Assembly: GCF_000002865.3 (NCBI RefSeq)
Contig: NW_001865050.1
Location: forward strand, 473,583 to 527,757
Length of the DNA stretch: 54,175 bases
From: Monosiga brevicollis MX1
Lineage: Eukaryota > Opisthokonta > Choanoflagellata > Craspedida > Salpingoecidae
Reading direction: 5' to 3'
Positions 32,198-46,885 of the stretch are shown piece after piece. Below the pieces are notes generated by a model. That model searched no databases, was not told where the DNA came from, and saw nothing but the letters and a program-made list of their open reading frames with translations. The position numbers and the translations under genes were made by a program. Positions within the stretch are counted from its first letter, which is position 1. Each line of letters starts with the position of its first letter.

Positions 32198-33591
32198 ATG
32201 GGCATTGAGGAAGAGCTGCAGCAGGAGCTGCAGGCCCTTGGGCCGCAGCGCACTGCCTCTAGCTCACGCAAAGAGGACGCGAAGCCAAAACGACGGACAT
32301 CTACAGGCAAGGCTGCATCTCGAAAGGCTGTGCCGAGCGCGCGAGCTGGCCGTCATCGAGGTGCTGGGCATGAGGTGACACAGGCACAAGTGACAGTTGA
32401 GCAGTCCGAGCCCGAACCAAGTCTCAACCTGAGTGCACCCAAGGCCAAGAAGAGCAAGAAAAAAGGAACCCCTCGATCAGACCCACAGCCCGATCAATCA
32501 GAGTTACCCGAGCCATCCTCGAGCTCGAATGCAGGCACGCAAAAGACGGTCGAGGTCATTGAGTTTGTTGAGCCGCCGGCGTTGCGCCGAGGCAACGATA
32601 TTCGCGGTGCTCATGCAGATGCCAAGTCATCTGTGACGGCCCAGGAGTCGTCGACAGCTGGCACAAATGTGAGGGTGGGCGAGCATCTGTCTGGCCTTCG
32701 TCCAGAAGCCTTGCTGACTGCCGCTCGCCACGAAATTTTTGAGTTCAACTTGTCGCACGCTCAAGGTTCGAACTGCTGGTCGACCCTCCAAGACTAGCTG
32801 GTAGAGGGGTTCATCGTGGGGTGCCACATGCACACGATAATAATTGTTTCGTTGGTGATGCTCACTTAGGTAAGAACAAACGACAGCTCAAGCGAGAGCG
32901 TTTGGCACGGCTGGGGGCCAAGGTGAGTGAATGTCTCGCCAAGCAACGCTGAACTCTGATGTGACCTACCAAGCCGAACCGGGGCGTTTCAGGGGTTTCT
33001 TCTCCTTCTGGGGCGGCTCACAGCTGTTTGACCTTCTTTTTTTTGAATGGCACCCGCGCAGGTTCAGCCCCAGGAGCCCCGTATGCCGTATCCGCGGCTG
33101 CAGGCTTTGACCAAAGCGCGTCGCGAGCGACAAGCACGTCGCGATGCTGAGGTTTGTGGTTCTCTGTCCCGTGTCCATACTGGCGCTTGTCACGGGTTTT
33201 CTGTCATCTCAAGCTGGAAAATGTCTTGACCGCCATTGACGTACATTTAGCTGAGGGAGATGGGCATGTTGCCCACTGGCAAGCGGGGAGCTTCCAAAGA
33301 CAAGAACAAGGACGCCAAGCGTTCAACACAAAAGGTCAGTCTGGGTCAGGATCTTTTGCTCAGCATGAGACCGCTGGCTCTCTCTGTTGCTGGGCTGCCT
33401 GTCCATTTGGATTGTGTGCGGGTGTGCGAGTGTACATGCATGATAATCGTTGTTTTTCTTCCATTTCCTCTTGCCTTTTCCTCCTTCACCTTTGAGTTGT
33501 GTGGCAGGGTTCTCGATGGGTGGATCGATCCAACTTGGAGGATCACCGCTTCAAGAATGGTGTCCTGCGCGTGTCACAAAAGCCGGCATAG
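32198..33591 (+). CDS. C1orf131/DUF4602-family nucleolar protein
   Basis: Exons 32198-32765, 32870-32922, 33062-33151, 33251-33334 and 33508-33591 give 292 aa. The first 170 residues are low-complexity and basic/acidic with KKSKKKG, typical of a disordered nuclear tail. The conserved part begins EIFEFNLSHAQGKNKRQL (junction inside), continues RERLARLGAK, then a Lys/Arg-rich helix, EMGMLPTGKRG, and ends with RFKNGVLRVS, matching the RFKNGVL signature of human C1orf131, a component of the small-subunit processome. The role in 18S rRNA maturation is inferred from the family; the match is confined to the C-terminal 120 residues. Confidence 0.7.
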
Positions 33592-36500
33592 GGGCGCACG
33601 TATGGTGCTGTTCTTGCGCCTCACAAGCCGAGCTGAGAGGTTTTATAATCAAATTGTGTGTGTGTGTTTGCGTTGAGATGCGGTTGCTTTTGTGTTTATG
33701 AACGCGAGTGAGTTAGTGCACCGCCTGCGGCGGCGCAGCTTGCTTGTTGTCTTCGCTTCTCCTACTTGTGAGGAGGTTTTGATTTGTGTGCCAATGACCA
33801 AGGACGAACCTGTTGAAGTGCTGTCCCGTGGAGATTGTGTGAATAGAGCAGCAGAGCACCATCATCCCCATACGCGATCGCCATCATGACTTTGTTATTC
33901 ATTGTCCATACAAAAGATTGAGCCAGGGACCGCTCTCGCATGTTTGGGCTAAATGCCTGGGCCACATGCCGCATGACGGAGAGAAGGGTCGTGCCATGAT
34001 GGTTGACACTCGGCCGCCTTCAAGTGTCGACCGGGGCCGACTAGGCCCCGGCATAGATGGGTTTCTGTGGGTGGCGTCGAGGAGTCTGAGATCGAAACAG
34101 GTCATGACGCAGCAAGATATCACTGGCCAGTGAGCGTAAGGTGGCGAAATCGCCTCAAAGAGCGGGTCACATATCCGCACACACAGACACATTATTATTC
34201 GCAAAGAGGCATCTTGCTTGTTGATTGTGCAAAGTCGCTCGACGACGACATTGCCTCATGCAAAAGTGTGGGCCGAGGCCCACCCCGGCAGCGACCGGAA
34301 AATTGCCCAGAAATGACCCCGTCCCAGCAACGCTGGACTAGATGTCACAGTGTAGGTCCTTGCACACCTGAACGTACACATTGTCCAAGCAGTGACCAAC
34401 GATCTGCCAACCAACCAATCAGTCAAGAGAGATACATCAGCCAACGTTCAATGCGCCCCACACACAAAACCCCACATTCATCACGAACAAAAAGAAAAAA
34501 AAAGTAAACAATCACAGCCTACACACAACAGCTGACACGAAGGGAAGAATTGCAACACAAAAAACCACAGCAAAGGCACACGGTTCAAGCTGGTGACGAA
34601 ATTACGTCATGTTTGGGCGCTGACGAAACTTTGGTCTGAACGACGGCACCGGACAGCAGCCGACATGGGACCGAGTGCGCACTTGGGCAGAATCAATTCG
34701 CACTGGCACGTGGACAGGTGGTTTTCAAAACGCCGATGCCCTCAAGAGGAGGGTGTGGGGATCACAGAGCATCAGGAGGATGGGGACACCCCTATGATAA
34801 GAACAGGACAGTGGCCCAGGACGAAGAATTTCAGGGAGGGGGGTCAACACACGCTCTCCCAACAAGGGAGAGGACCTTCCGGCACCATCGAGACAAGGCG
34901 AGAAGAACCCCATCCATCGTCGATGACCACAACGACAACGATACCGGCGAATTGGTGTGCCATAAATCAACTCTTTGGTGATGAAACTCAATCAGCAAAG
35001 TGCAAGTCGTGCTTCTTTCGTGCAGCTCACGTCAAGGACCACACTTTAGTGGTGCCGGTGCCGTCGGCGCTGACGACAACAGCAGCGGCAACTCCAACAA
35101 CACAAGCAAGGCAGCAACGGGCAGGAGCAGGCAGATGGCACCTACAAAGAAGCAAAGATCATGTAGATCATAAAACTCAACCCAGCAACCAACGTGGCCC
35201 GAATGGATTGCTTGCCAGAAACAACAGCGGCGGTCACAAGGTGGATACTTCTTCATGCTGCATGCCAGCCACCTTGATAGGCAGGCGTACTTTGGCTCCC
35301 CGCTCCTTCCACTCTGGTTGGCACCCCCCCCCCCCTNCCTTGGTCTCTTTGCCTGCCTGCCTGCCTGCCTGTGCTTGCCGCTGCACTGTGCATCCTTTGC
35401 TGGTGAGTTGACCCGGGACCCACACAATCCTTCTGCTATTGCCCATTTCAAATGGTAACCCACCTCTCCGCTAGCACCACTGCAAACACAGCATTCATGT
35501 CAGCCGACACAGATCCATCCTTGCCTGCCTCCAAAGTCCCCGTTCAACCCATCATTGGATCATTGGGTTGCTTCTGTTGCGACCTTTGAGATTCGTCATC
35601 AACCATCTTCACACACACACACACACTCTCTCTCTCTCAAATCCAAAGTATTGATTTGTTGGTGTCTTGTCCCGGTCGTGCTCTTTGGCACATGATCTCA
35701 GTTGTGAGACGGAGAAAATGCTTTTCGCCTCACACGCCATGCCCAGCCTCTCTTCTACCTCATGAACATCCATCCCTTGACATGTTGGTTGTGCTTTGTT
35801 GTTGTGTGAATCTGAGTGATGTCTGTTGGTTGGATCGTGCGACGCAGTTGACAAGTGACGACTTTGTTCATGGTCTGCAACTTTCGGAATTTTTTAAACT
35901 GGTTTCCTCATCGTGACACACAATCAGACCACTCAGACACACACACACACACATACATACACATAACCAGCATACCTCCTCGCTCCCACCACGCACACCA
36001 CACACAAGAGGCACAAACTGCCCTCACTCACTCAATCACTCACTCACTCACACGCCCACCTCGTGCACTTCTTATCTGCATCCTGCAGTTTGTTTCGCCC
36101 AAGTTGTCTTGCTGCTTGCTGTCTGCCATCGTTACCTCTGCTCTGTCAGTACCAACCGTCCTTTTTTTTTACCTGTGAATGTTTGTGCCGTTTTTTCGTC
36201 TTCATCACCCGCCTCCTCTATAGATGTGAGCAACAATATCATGTGACTCGGCCGCCTCCTTGTTTGTTTCTTAAGGAGGCGGCTCCTGTTCCCGCTGCCC
36301 TCTTTCCACACGTGATTTTTGTTTGGTTGGTCCCTCGTCCAGAGAAGACAGGCCTTGTGTCTCACTTGTCGGCCCCATTCCACCCCGCCCCTTTTTTGAC
36401 CTCTTTTTCTTTTTTCATTTTGATTTTATTCTCTCCATCTCGATACTGTTTTGGGGCGCGCTTCGGCTGGGTCTCCAGCTGGTTGCTGCAGCACCGTCCT

Positions 36501-37055
36501 CCTCCATACTTCTCCCTGAGTGACCCCACTTTTGTTGCATTTCCTTCCTTCATGCAGGGGTGTGCTGCACGAGGTGGTGTGCCGGTTGTTCTCGACTCCC
36601 CTGCTTAATCACACTCGCTTCCTCGTCGTTGATGCACGTCTTTGATTGAATACCTGTTATGATTCACACAAACCGCTGCCCCGCCCCTTCGCACCACCAC
36701 GACTCATCTTCACCTTGGCTTCATGGCTGCCAGTTAGATAGTTAGGCTAAGCTACTAGACTCAAGACCTTCTCGTGCGGCAGAGTGCGCTGGTCGCCGGC
36801 CGGAAAACCGGTCAAGACGACTTTATTGCCTGTTCACCTCTCCTTCTTTTCATATCAGAGGCCATCACTTTCCACCCCTTCTTTATCTTATCAACAGGGC
36901 GGGCTCTTTGCTGAGGTATGTGTTGTGTGATCAAAAGCAGCTGCACGTGCATGAGCTGTCACCACGGCCGGTGGTCATGAAGACTGTCATTTATGCGCGC
37001 CTTGCCTGCCCTGCGCTCTCCTACGCTGCCTCCCACCCACAGTGACAGGGCCTGT
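33592..37055. other. Gene-poor, low-complexity stretch
   Basis: In 3.4 kb of an otherwise dense region I find no family-recognisable frame on either strand. It has A-rich DNA near 34470-34580, one undetermined base at 35337 inside a C-run, CTGC repeats at 35352-35373, CA/CT runs near 35610-35637 and 35937-35965, and a strongly C/T-rich plus strand from 35450 to 36720. A possible micro-exon (36897-36914, flanked by AG and GTATGT) could be an upstream exon of the ankyrin gene. A G/C hairpin sits at 36798-36813. Confidence 0.5.
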
Positions 37056-39613
<2,558 letters not shown>

Positions 39614-40314
39614 CATTGACGCTTGCCCCAACCAACGTCTTCGATATTGATAATATTCTACCACTTGCCAACTTTAGGAGGGACTTATTCCTGACGCTCG
39701 TCGTGTGCTTTTCGAGCAGTGCGTGACGAGATAAAGATTAAAGATTACCATGACATTGTGTGTGTGTGTGTGTGTGTGTACGGCGTTGGACATGAACGCC
39801 TCTTCTTTTCACTGCCAATGCGTTTTTGGCCATTGCCTCTTTTCATGTCAAAGTGAATTCTGAAACAGCTTGATCTTGCCGATGAGGGTTCTGAGATCGC
39901 ACTGCGGCTGCCCTCTCTAAGATACCATCGGGGGTGCAAACAGAGCCACCACCTCCTGATCTTCGCGTGGGGACAGGCACCTTGTCTGAGATGAACGATA
40001 TGACATTTGGTAGCGATCCCCAGACGATGACTTTGATTAACTGTATCAAACATCACACTTGAAAAGTGTGCACTGCCATGCCTTGCTCATGCCTGCTGTT
40101 GTTCTCGCTCGCGCTGCCACGCGTGCACACGCAACTCACGAAAAGCCTTTAACGTGCTGTGTGTGAAATGCTGAAACGGTTCCAGCTCATCCAATAAGGT
40201 CTTTTCTTTTGATGCCGAATTGGTCAGTTCTAGTGTTGTGGTGTTGCATTCCTTTGTTCATGGGTCTCTCTTTTGTTCCGCCAGCACTGGCTCGAGCGCT
40301 CACTGTGTCTCTGT

Positions 40315-40580
40315 CTTCTGTCTCTATCTCTGTCTCTCTATCTCTATCTCTATCTCTATCTCTGTCTCTGTCTCTATCTCTATCTCTATCTCTATCTCTG
40401 TCTCTGTCTCTATCTCTATCTCTATCTCTGTTTCTGACTCTATCTCTATCTCTATCTCTTTCTCTAACTCTGCTATCTCTTTCTCTCTATCTCTATCTCT
40501 ATCTCTATCTCTATCTCTATCTCTATCTCTGTCTCTGTCTCTATCTCTATCTCTATCTCTATCTCTATCTCTGTCTCTCC
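40315..40580. repeat. TCTCTA/TCTCTG hexamer array
   Basis: About 265 bp of near-perfect hexanucleotide repeats alternate TATCTC and TGTCTC variants, with a few interruptions such as TTTCTC and AACTC. Confidence 0.95.
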
Positions 40581-40797
40581 ATCTCACTGGCTCGGATCCA
40601 AGTGGATGGTATTTTGAACACCAAAGGGTCAGTGGCCGGCTCGTGGTCTGTGCGTGCGGTGCGGTGTGCGTGTGTGCCTTCTTGTGCCGCCTCAGCGTCT
40701 GAATTCCAGCTTCACCTGTACATCTCGCGTAGTGTGAAAGGGCAGCTTGTATGTTTGGCAGTTCACATCCTCTCTTTGGACTGCCAAGGTGTCGGAT

Positions 40798-40852
40798 CGC
40801 TTTTGCTTTTGCTTTTGCTTTTGCTTTTGCTTTTGCTTTTGCTTTTGCTTTT
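40798..40852. repeat. (TTTTGC)n array
   Basis: About nine head-to-tail TTTTGC units are followed by a T-run and lie about 390 bp upstream of the alpha-actinin start. Confidence 0.95.
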
Positions 40853-41239
40853 TTTTTTTCCTTCTCTGCTCTGTGTGGCAGTGCACCGTGCGAGCAACTT
40901 CCTTTCCCTCTCTTCTATCTGGTTGACTCTCTTTAATCTGGTTGACTCTCTTCTGCTGCCTGTCCCTCTGTCCCTCTGTCTCTCTGTCTCATTGTCTTCC
41001 CACCAACCTGACATATTATTTTTTTTTCTGCCTGGATGGGCTGCATCATCTAAAAGTTGGCGTGTGGTTTTATGTTGGACTGAGCCGCCCAAACAAACTC
41101 AACCAGCAAAGCGCGCGCGCGCATCCGTGTGTGCTCACCTCAAACCGGTTGTCCGGGCTTCTTTCTCCTTGTTTTCCCCTACACGTAGCCGTTGCTTGTT
41201 CGTCCAGCCCTGCTGCCGCCCGCGTTGTGATTGAGCAAG

Positions 41240-44200
41240 ATGGCTGCCACCTCGCAATCTGCCGCCTTTGCGGAACAGGAAGAGGGACCTCGCGTCCTTG
41301 ACGATCAATGGCAGCGCCAGCAGCAAAAGGTACGCTTTCTTCGCCTTTCCTGACTTTGGCTTCCTCTTGTCACGTTTTGGCTACGGCGAGATGGCTATTG
41401 ACCATCAACCAAGCCAACCAGTGGTTGAATGGGTCAAACACAAGACCCAGGCATTTGCCATCAGCTCGAACGCCCAATTCATGTGCTGCAACATCCTGTG
41501 CGTGCCATATGATGCTCTAGACCTTCACGGCCTGGATCAACTCGCATCTGCGCAAGCGCAGCCTCAAGATTGAGGATATCGCTGTTGACCTGTGTGATGG
41601 CAAGCTCCTCCTGCAACTCGTCGAGATTATTGCCGACGAAACCCTGCCCAAGGCTGCCAAGGGCAAGATGCGCATTCATAATGTTGAGAACGTCGGCAAG
41701 GCCCTCAACTTTATTCAAAGCAAGGGCGTCAACGTCTCGTCCATTGCTCCCGAAGGTCTGTCACTGATCTCCTGTGCTCGCTCCTGCATGCGGAGGAGAC
41801 GCCTTTGCAGTCACACACGCCTCACCTCATCCCGGGCCAACTCGTGAACAGAGGTCGTGGATAGCAACCTCAAGATGATCCTGGGTTTGGTGTGGATGTT
41901 GATTCTCCGATTCGAGATCCAGGACATTTCCGAGGAGCACATGAACGCCAAGGACGCCCTCCTCCTGTGGTGCCAGCGCAAGACTGAGCCCTACAACAAC
42001 ATTGACATCCAGAACTTCCACATGTCCTGGAAGGATGGTCTGGGCTTTTGTGGCCTCATTCACCGCCATCGCCCCGACCTGCTCGACTTTAGCAAGTTGC
42101 GCAAGGACAACCCCCGCGAGAACTTTGAGCTGGCGTTTGAGGTGGCAGAGCGTGATCTTGACATTCCCAAGATGCTCGACGTTGAGGACATGCTCACTTG
42201 CATCAAGCCTGACGAGCGCTCTGTCATGACTTACGTGGCCGCGTACTACAAGGCCTTTGCCAGCTCCAACAAGTCAGAGCTGGCTGCCAAGAAGATTGCC
42301 GCCGTCCTGGAGACCAACCGCGAGCACGAGCGCATGATGGAGGAATACGAAGAAATGGCCACTGATCTTCTTGCTTGGCTCAACACCAACATTGAGCGCC
42401 TGGATCAGCGCCCTGCCCTCAACACCGTCCCAGAGTGCCAGTCGCAGCTCGAGGAGGCCAACAAGTTTCGTGGCGAGGAAGTTCCACCCAAGCTCGAGGA
42501 GAAGAGCCGCCTCGAGATGCACTACGCCACCCTTCAGACCAAGCTGCGCCTCTCCGGTCGCCCTCCCTATGTGCCCAATGAGGGCAAGGAGATCGAGGAC
42601 ATTCACAACCGCTGGCAGGATCTCGAAACGGCCGACGGTAACCACAAGGACTTTCTCCTTGAGGAGCTGCGCCGCGTGCGGTTGGCTGAGAGCAAGGCGG
42701 AGCGCTTCAACGCCAAAGCCACCACCCACGAAAACTGGACCCAGGGCCGCGACGAAGAGCTGGCCAGCGACGACTACAGCGACAAGAACCTGGCGGGCAT
42801 CTCAGCTTTGCTGAAGAAGCATGAGGCGTTCCAGTCAGATTTGACGGCTCACGAGCAGCGCGTGCATGAGATTGGTACGCTTGCCAATGAGCTCGACGAG
42901 TTGCGCTATCACGATGCCGACTCGGTCAACGACCGCTATGCCGCCATCTACGAGACGTGGCAGACGCTGGTGCAGCTTACCCATGACCGCCAGACCAACC
43001 TGCAGCAAGCAGAAGAGCGACAGCGTCATCTGGATGACCTCTTTTTGGAGTATGCCAAGCAGGCGCCCCCCTTTGGCAACTTTGCTGAGCTCGCCTGCGA
43101 GAAGTTGCAGGAACCCTACATTGTGGACACGGAGGAGGATGTGACCGTGCTTCAGCAAGAGCATGAGGCCTTCAAGGCTGAGCTGCCCCAATACCAACAA
43201 GCCTTTGAGAGCCTGCAGGTGCTGCAACAGGGCATGCAGGAGCTGGGTAACACCAGCAATCCCTACTCGCCCCACAACTTTGAGGACCTGTCACAGCAGT
43301 GGACTCGCGTGCAGGAACTCGTGACCCGCCGCGATGAGCAGCTTGCCGAGGAAGCGTCCCACCAGCAAGGACGCGAGCAGATCCGCCGTGAGTTTGCCAG
43401 TGCCGCGGATGAGGCATCTGCCTTCCTGCAAAATAAGGATTCGACTGTGAACCAAATCATTGAACAGTCGACGCAGGCCACCCTTGAAGATGCCGTGCAA
43501 CAGCTCCAGGGCCTGCAGACCGAGGTCGAGCAACACCGCAGCTCGCAGGACGCCCTCGAGGGCATTCACCAGAAGCAGCAGGAGAAGCTCATCTACAAGA
43601 ACCCTCACACGTCTGCCACCATCGAGTCTGTGCGTGGTCACTTCAACGCCCTCAAGAACCGCATCGTGGCTCAGGTCAACGAGTTTAACAACCAAATTCT
43701 CTCGCGCGATGCCACCAACATCACCGACGAGCAAATGGCTGAGTTCCGCCAGAGCTTTGAGCATTTTGACAAGGACAAGAGTGGTCGCCTCGAGCGTCGT
43801 GAGTTCCATGGTGTGCTCCTCTCCCTTGGCCATCCCGTGGCGGAGGTGTACAAGGACGATGGCTCTGACAAGGAATTTGAGTCTATTTGGGAGCGCGTCG
43901 ACCTCAACAAGGAGGGCACCGTGACCTTTGATGAATTTGTTCGCTTCAAGGCCGAGGAGAGCGCCGGCGCCGAGACCTCCTCCCAGCTTCTCGAAGCATT
44001 CCAAATCCTGGCCAATGGCCAACCCTACGTCATGGCCACGGATCTGCAGCGCGAGCTGTCCCCAGAGCTTTACGAGTATTGCGTTCAGCACATGGTTCCC
44101 TATGGCGATGGCCCTGAAGGTACGCCCGATACTGGCGATGTGGATACCATTTCGAACCGGAATGCACCTGAGCGCATGTGTGTGCCAGCCATGATCTGTC

Positions 44201-44315
44201 AGTTCTCTTACCCTTGTTTTCTTCCTCTCTCTTTTTTTTTTCTTTTTCCACTCACGTAGGTGCTTTGGATTATCAGTCCTTCGCCACCGCGCTGTACGGC
44301 GAGTCAGAGTTGTAG
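41240..44315 (+). CDS. ACTN: Alpha-actinin, calcium-sensitive (non-muscle) type
   Basis: Exons 41240-41329, 41521-41755, 41852-44119 and 44260-44315 give 882 aa. Two calponin-homology domains form the actin-binding region: TFTAWINSHLRKRSLKIED, LLLQLVEII, KMRIHNVENVGKALNFIQSKG, LKMILGLVWMLILRFEIQDI, then LLLWCQRKTEPYNN, MSWKDGLGFCGLIHRHRPDL and MLDVEDML. A four-repeat spectrin rod follows (about residues 255-725), with NWTQGRDEEL and similar repeat landmarks. Two EF-hands have complete loops (DKDKSGRLERRE and DLNKEGTVTFDE), and the C-terminus ends with the conserved ALDYQSFATALYGESEL. The intact loops suggest calcium-regulated actin cross-linking. Length and order match the animal protein. Confidence 0.97.
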
Positions 44316-44913
44316 ATCGGAAGATGACACTTGTTGTTTTCTATCAGGTGATCGGTGTTTCTCAATTGCTGCTTATGCCACCGCGTGTTGGGTGCTTCCC
44401 AGTTGGCTAGTGTCTGATTCGCCACTTCCGTGTGCGGCTCAAACCCTTTCAGCTCGGTCTTCAAGCACATGTTTCCCCTTCCTCTCTTGTTCCAGTCTTT
44501 TTGTGTTGGTGTTGGTATTTCTTTTTTTACAAATAATTTGTCACAAACGACTGCCAGCAAAAGCGAGAAAAATGTTTCGCTGCGCTTGCATCGTTATGGA
44601 CTGCAAACCAACGGACAAGATCAGAAGAATTTATTCCCATATCATCCTTTGCGCAGTCAACAAGATCCGATCGCTGATGTTCTGCCTTTCTGCCCCAGTG
44701 ACACAACCCACTCGTCTCCTTGTGATCTTCAAAAAATGCTTCAACCTTTGTTTTCTTTTTTTTTTTTTCAACCAACAACAACAACAACATCAAGCCAAGT
44801 TTCAATTTTGTCTGCTGTTGCTTTTTTTCCCCTTGTCCACTCTTCCTGTTCAGTGGGTTTGACTTGCGACCCCAACAGCTTCACCAACAGCTTCACCAAC
44901 AGCTACAGCAACC
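44316..44913. other. Spacer between alpha-actinin and aminoacylase
   Basis: This 598-bp spacer is T-rich. It has T-runs near 44750-44770, an ACA-repeat near 44775-44792 and a CTTCACCAACAG repeat immediately before the aminoacylase start (44880-44903). No gene is seen. Confidence 0.5.
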
Positions 44914-46854
44914 ATGGCAGCCAAGCCTTCTGCTGCCTCCGAGCCCGAGGCCAAGCGAGCCCATGTGACTGAGGGTGGTCAGGCTGGTGATGAGCACCCG
45001 GCCGTGACGCGCTTTCGCGATTACCTGCGCATCAACACGATGCAGCCCACACCAGACTATGGTGAGCCTTCCGCGTTGAAGTTTATCTTCCTTCAACAGG
45101 GAAGAGCAGCAGAGAAGAACAGAGAGACCAGGGAAAATGGCGCGCTGGCAGCGGGGCTTGCTTTCATTTTACTGAACTGATTGACACCGCAGAGGCTGCG
45201 GCTGTCTTCCTTGAAGGGCAGGCCAAAGACCTTGGCTTCGAAGTGCGACGCTGGGAAGGTACGAGACCGACCCTGGCTTCACCAGTACACATATTCCGTA
45301 TTCCGTGCACACTTGGGCTGAGAGAGATGGATCATCTCTCACGCCAGTGAATTCAATCTATCTGAACATGCACAGGCGTGCCTGGCAAGCCAGCGGTTAT
45401 CATGACCTGCCCGGGCACTGATCCAACCCTGCCCTCAGTCGTTCTCAACTCGCACATCGATGTCGTGCCTGTTTTCGAGGTCTGCTCTGCTGGGGCATTT
45501 CACGCATCCAAGCGCGTCAGCTGCGATTTCTCAATCTCTGCTGTGGTCCATGGCACAGGAACACTGGAAGCACCCCCCGTTTGCTGCGGTCAAGGAGGAT
45601 GGCTGGATTTACGCCCGCGGCTCGCAAGATATGAAATGCGTTGGCATGCAGTAGTGCGTACAACTCTGCAATGTCAACCACTGGGCGCATGGTCGTCACA
45701 AAATGCTTGTCCTTCTCGCTGACCTGCCTCATTTTCACATCATATCTGTCGAATCGTATCATTGCTTGGGGGTTCCGTAGTCTTGAGGCTCTCCGCGAGC
45801 TTCGCGCTGCCGGTGCCTCGTTTGCGCGGACCATCCACTTGACATTTGTGCCAGGTATCCCTCGTACTCGACGCCGCTCGTTCCTTCTCTCTATCTCTGT
45901 GTCTCTGTGTCTCTGTGTCTCTGTGTCTCTGTGTCTCTGTGTCTCTGTGTCTCTGTGTCTCTGTGTCTCTGTGTCTCCTTGAGGTGACAGATCAGCTTTT
46001 GCTTGGGTTGTTTGGGGTGCGTCATAGATGAGGAAATTGGCGGCCATGATGGCATGGAACGCTTTGTAGAGGATCCACTCTTCAAAGAGCTGAACATCGG
46101 TATGCACTCTTGAAGCGGCATTAAATGCCACCATCGCCCACACTATGATCTCTTGTCTGTCACCAACTGCCCAATTGTATGCCGCAGGCGTGGCCTTGGA
46201 CGAAGGTCTGGCCAGCGAGAACGACAAGTTTCCGGTGTACTATGGCGAACGGGTCCCGTGGTGGGTCACGGTCAAATGTACTGGGCAGCCGGGTCATGGC
46301 TCTCGCTTCTTGCCCAAGACAGCGATGGAGCGCCTGGTAAGCACTTCGAACTCACTTTTGCAAACACCCGTCAAGCCTCTTTCTTCCCATAATGTCATGG
46401 GCTTGCGCCAAACCGTGTAGGTGGGTGTGATCAACAAATTCCTCAAGTTTCGTGGCGAGCAAGAAGCCATCTTGCTCAACGATCCCACAAAGACGCTGGG
46501 TGATGTCACGACGGTCAATCTCACCATGCTCAATGGTGGCGTGCAATACAACGTTATTCCAGCTGAGGCCGGTGCTGGTAAGACTGCAGCGTGCAGACTC
46601 GCTTCTCGTAGAGCCTGCCAGTGTTAAACCACTCAGCCCTTGACCCTCTTTTCTCACTGTAACAGGCTTTGATATGCGCATTCCGCCCACCGTGAATCTG
46701 CAAGAGCTCAAGGCCACCTTGGACGAATGGATGGCTGGAGAAGGTATCAGTTACACCTTCAAACAGGTCTATTGGAACAACCCCGTCACCGACATTTCCG
46801 ACAAGAACTTGTATTGGTCTGCGTTTGCTGCCGCATGTGGCCGTTGGTAAGCTT

Positions 46855-46885
<31 letters not shown>

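Larger units (their letters stand above)
39614..41239. other. Satellite-rich spacer before alpha-actinin
   Basis: No gene is supported in this 1.6 kb. It contains (GT)n at 39757-39779, a TCTCTA-type array at 40315-40580 and a TTTTGC array at 40798-40852. Long open frames here are repeat-encoded. Confidence 0.6.

Noticed and set aside
32760-32775. GGTTCGAAC resembling a tRNA B box
   Set aside because: It lies at a splice donor; no A box, acceptor stem or anticodon arm can be folded around it. The similar GTTCGA strings near 49350 and 50537 also fail.
34593-35411. Open frame of 272 codons on the plus strand
   Set aside because: Low-complexity, no domain, contains the undetermined base, no codon pattern like the neighbouring genes and no partner exons.
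36063-36608. Plus-strand frame rich in Cys, Phe and Leu
   Set aside because: Follows from the C/T-rich base composition; no splice partners or family match.
39745-40056. Minus-strand frame of 103 codons
   Set aside because: Short, contains a translated GT repeat and has no recognisable content or splice support.
40209-41234. Open frame of 341 codons on the plus strand
   Set aside because: It is mostly translated hexamer and TTTTGC satellite (Ser/Leu and Leu runs); no conserved protein content.
43291-44091. Minus-strand frame of 266 codons inside alpha-actinin
   Set aside because: Antisense shadow of the rod and EF-hand coding exon, caused by codon bias.
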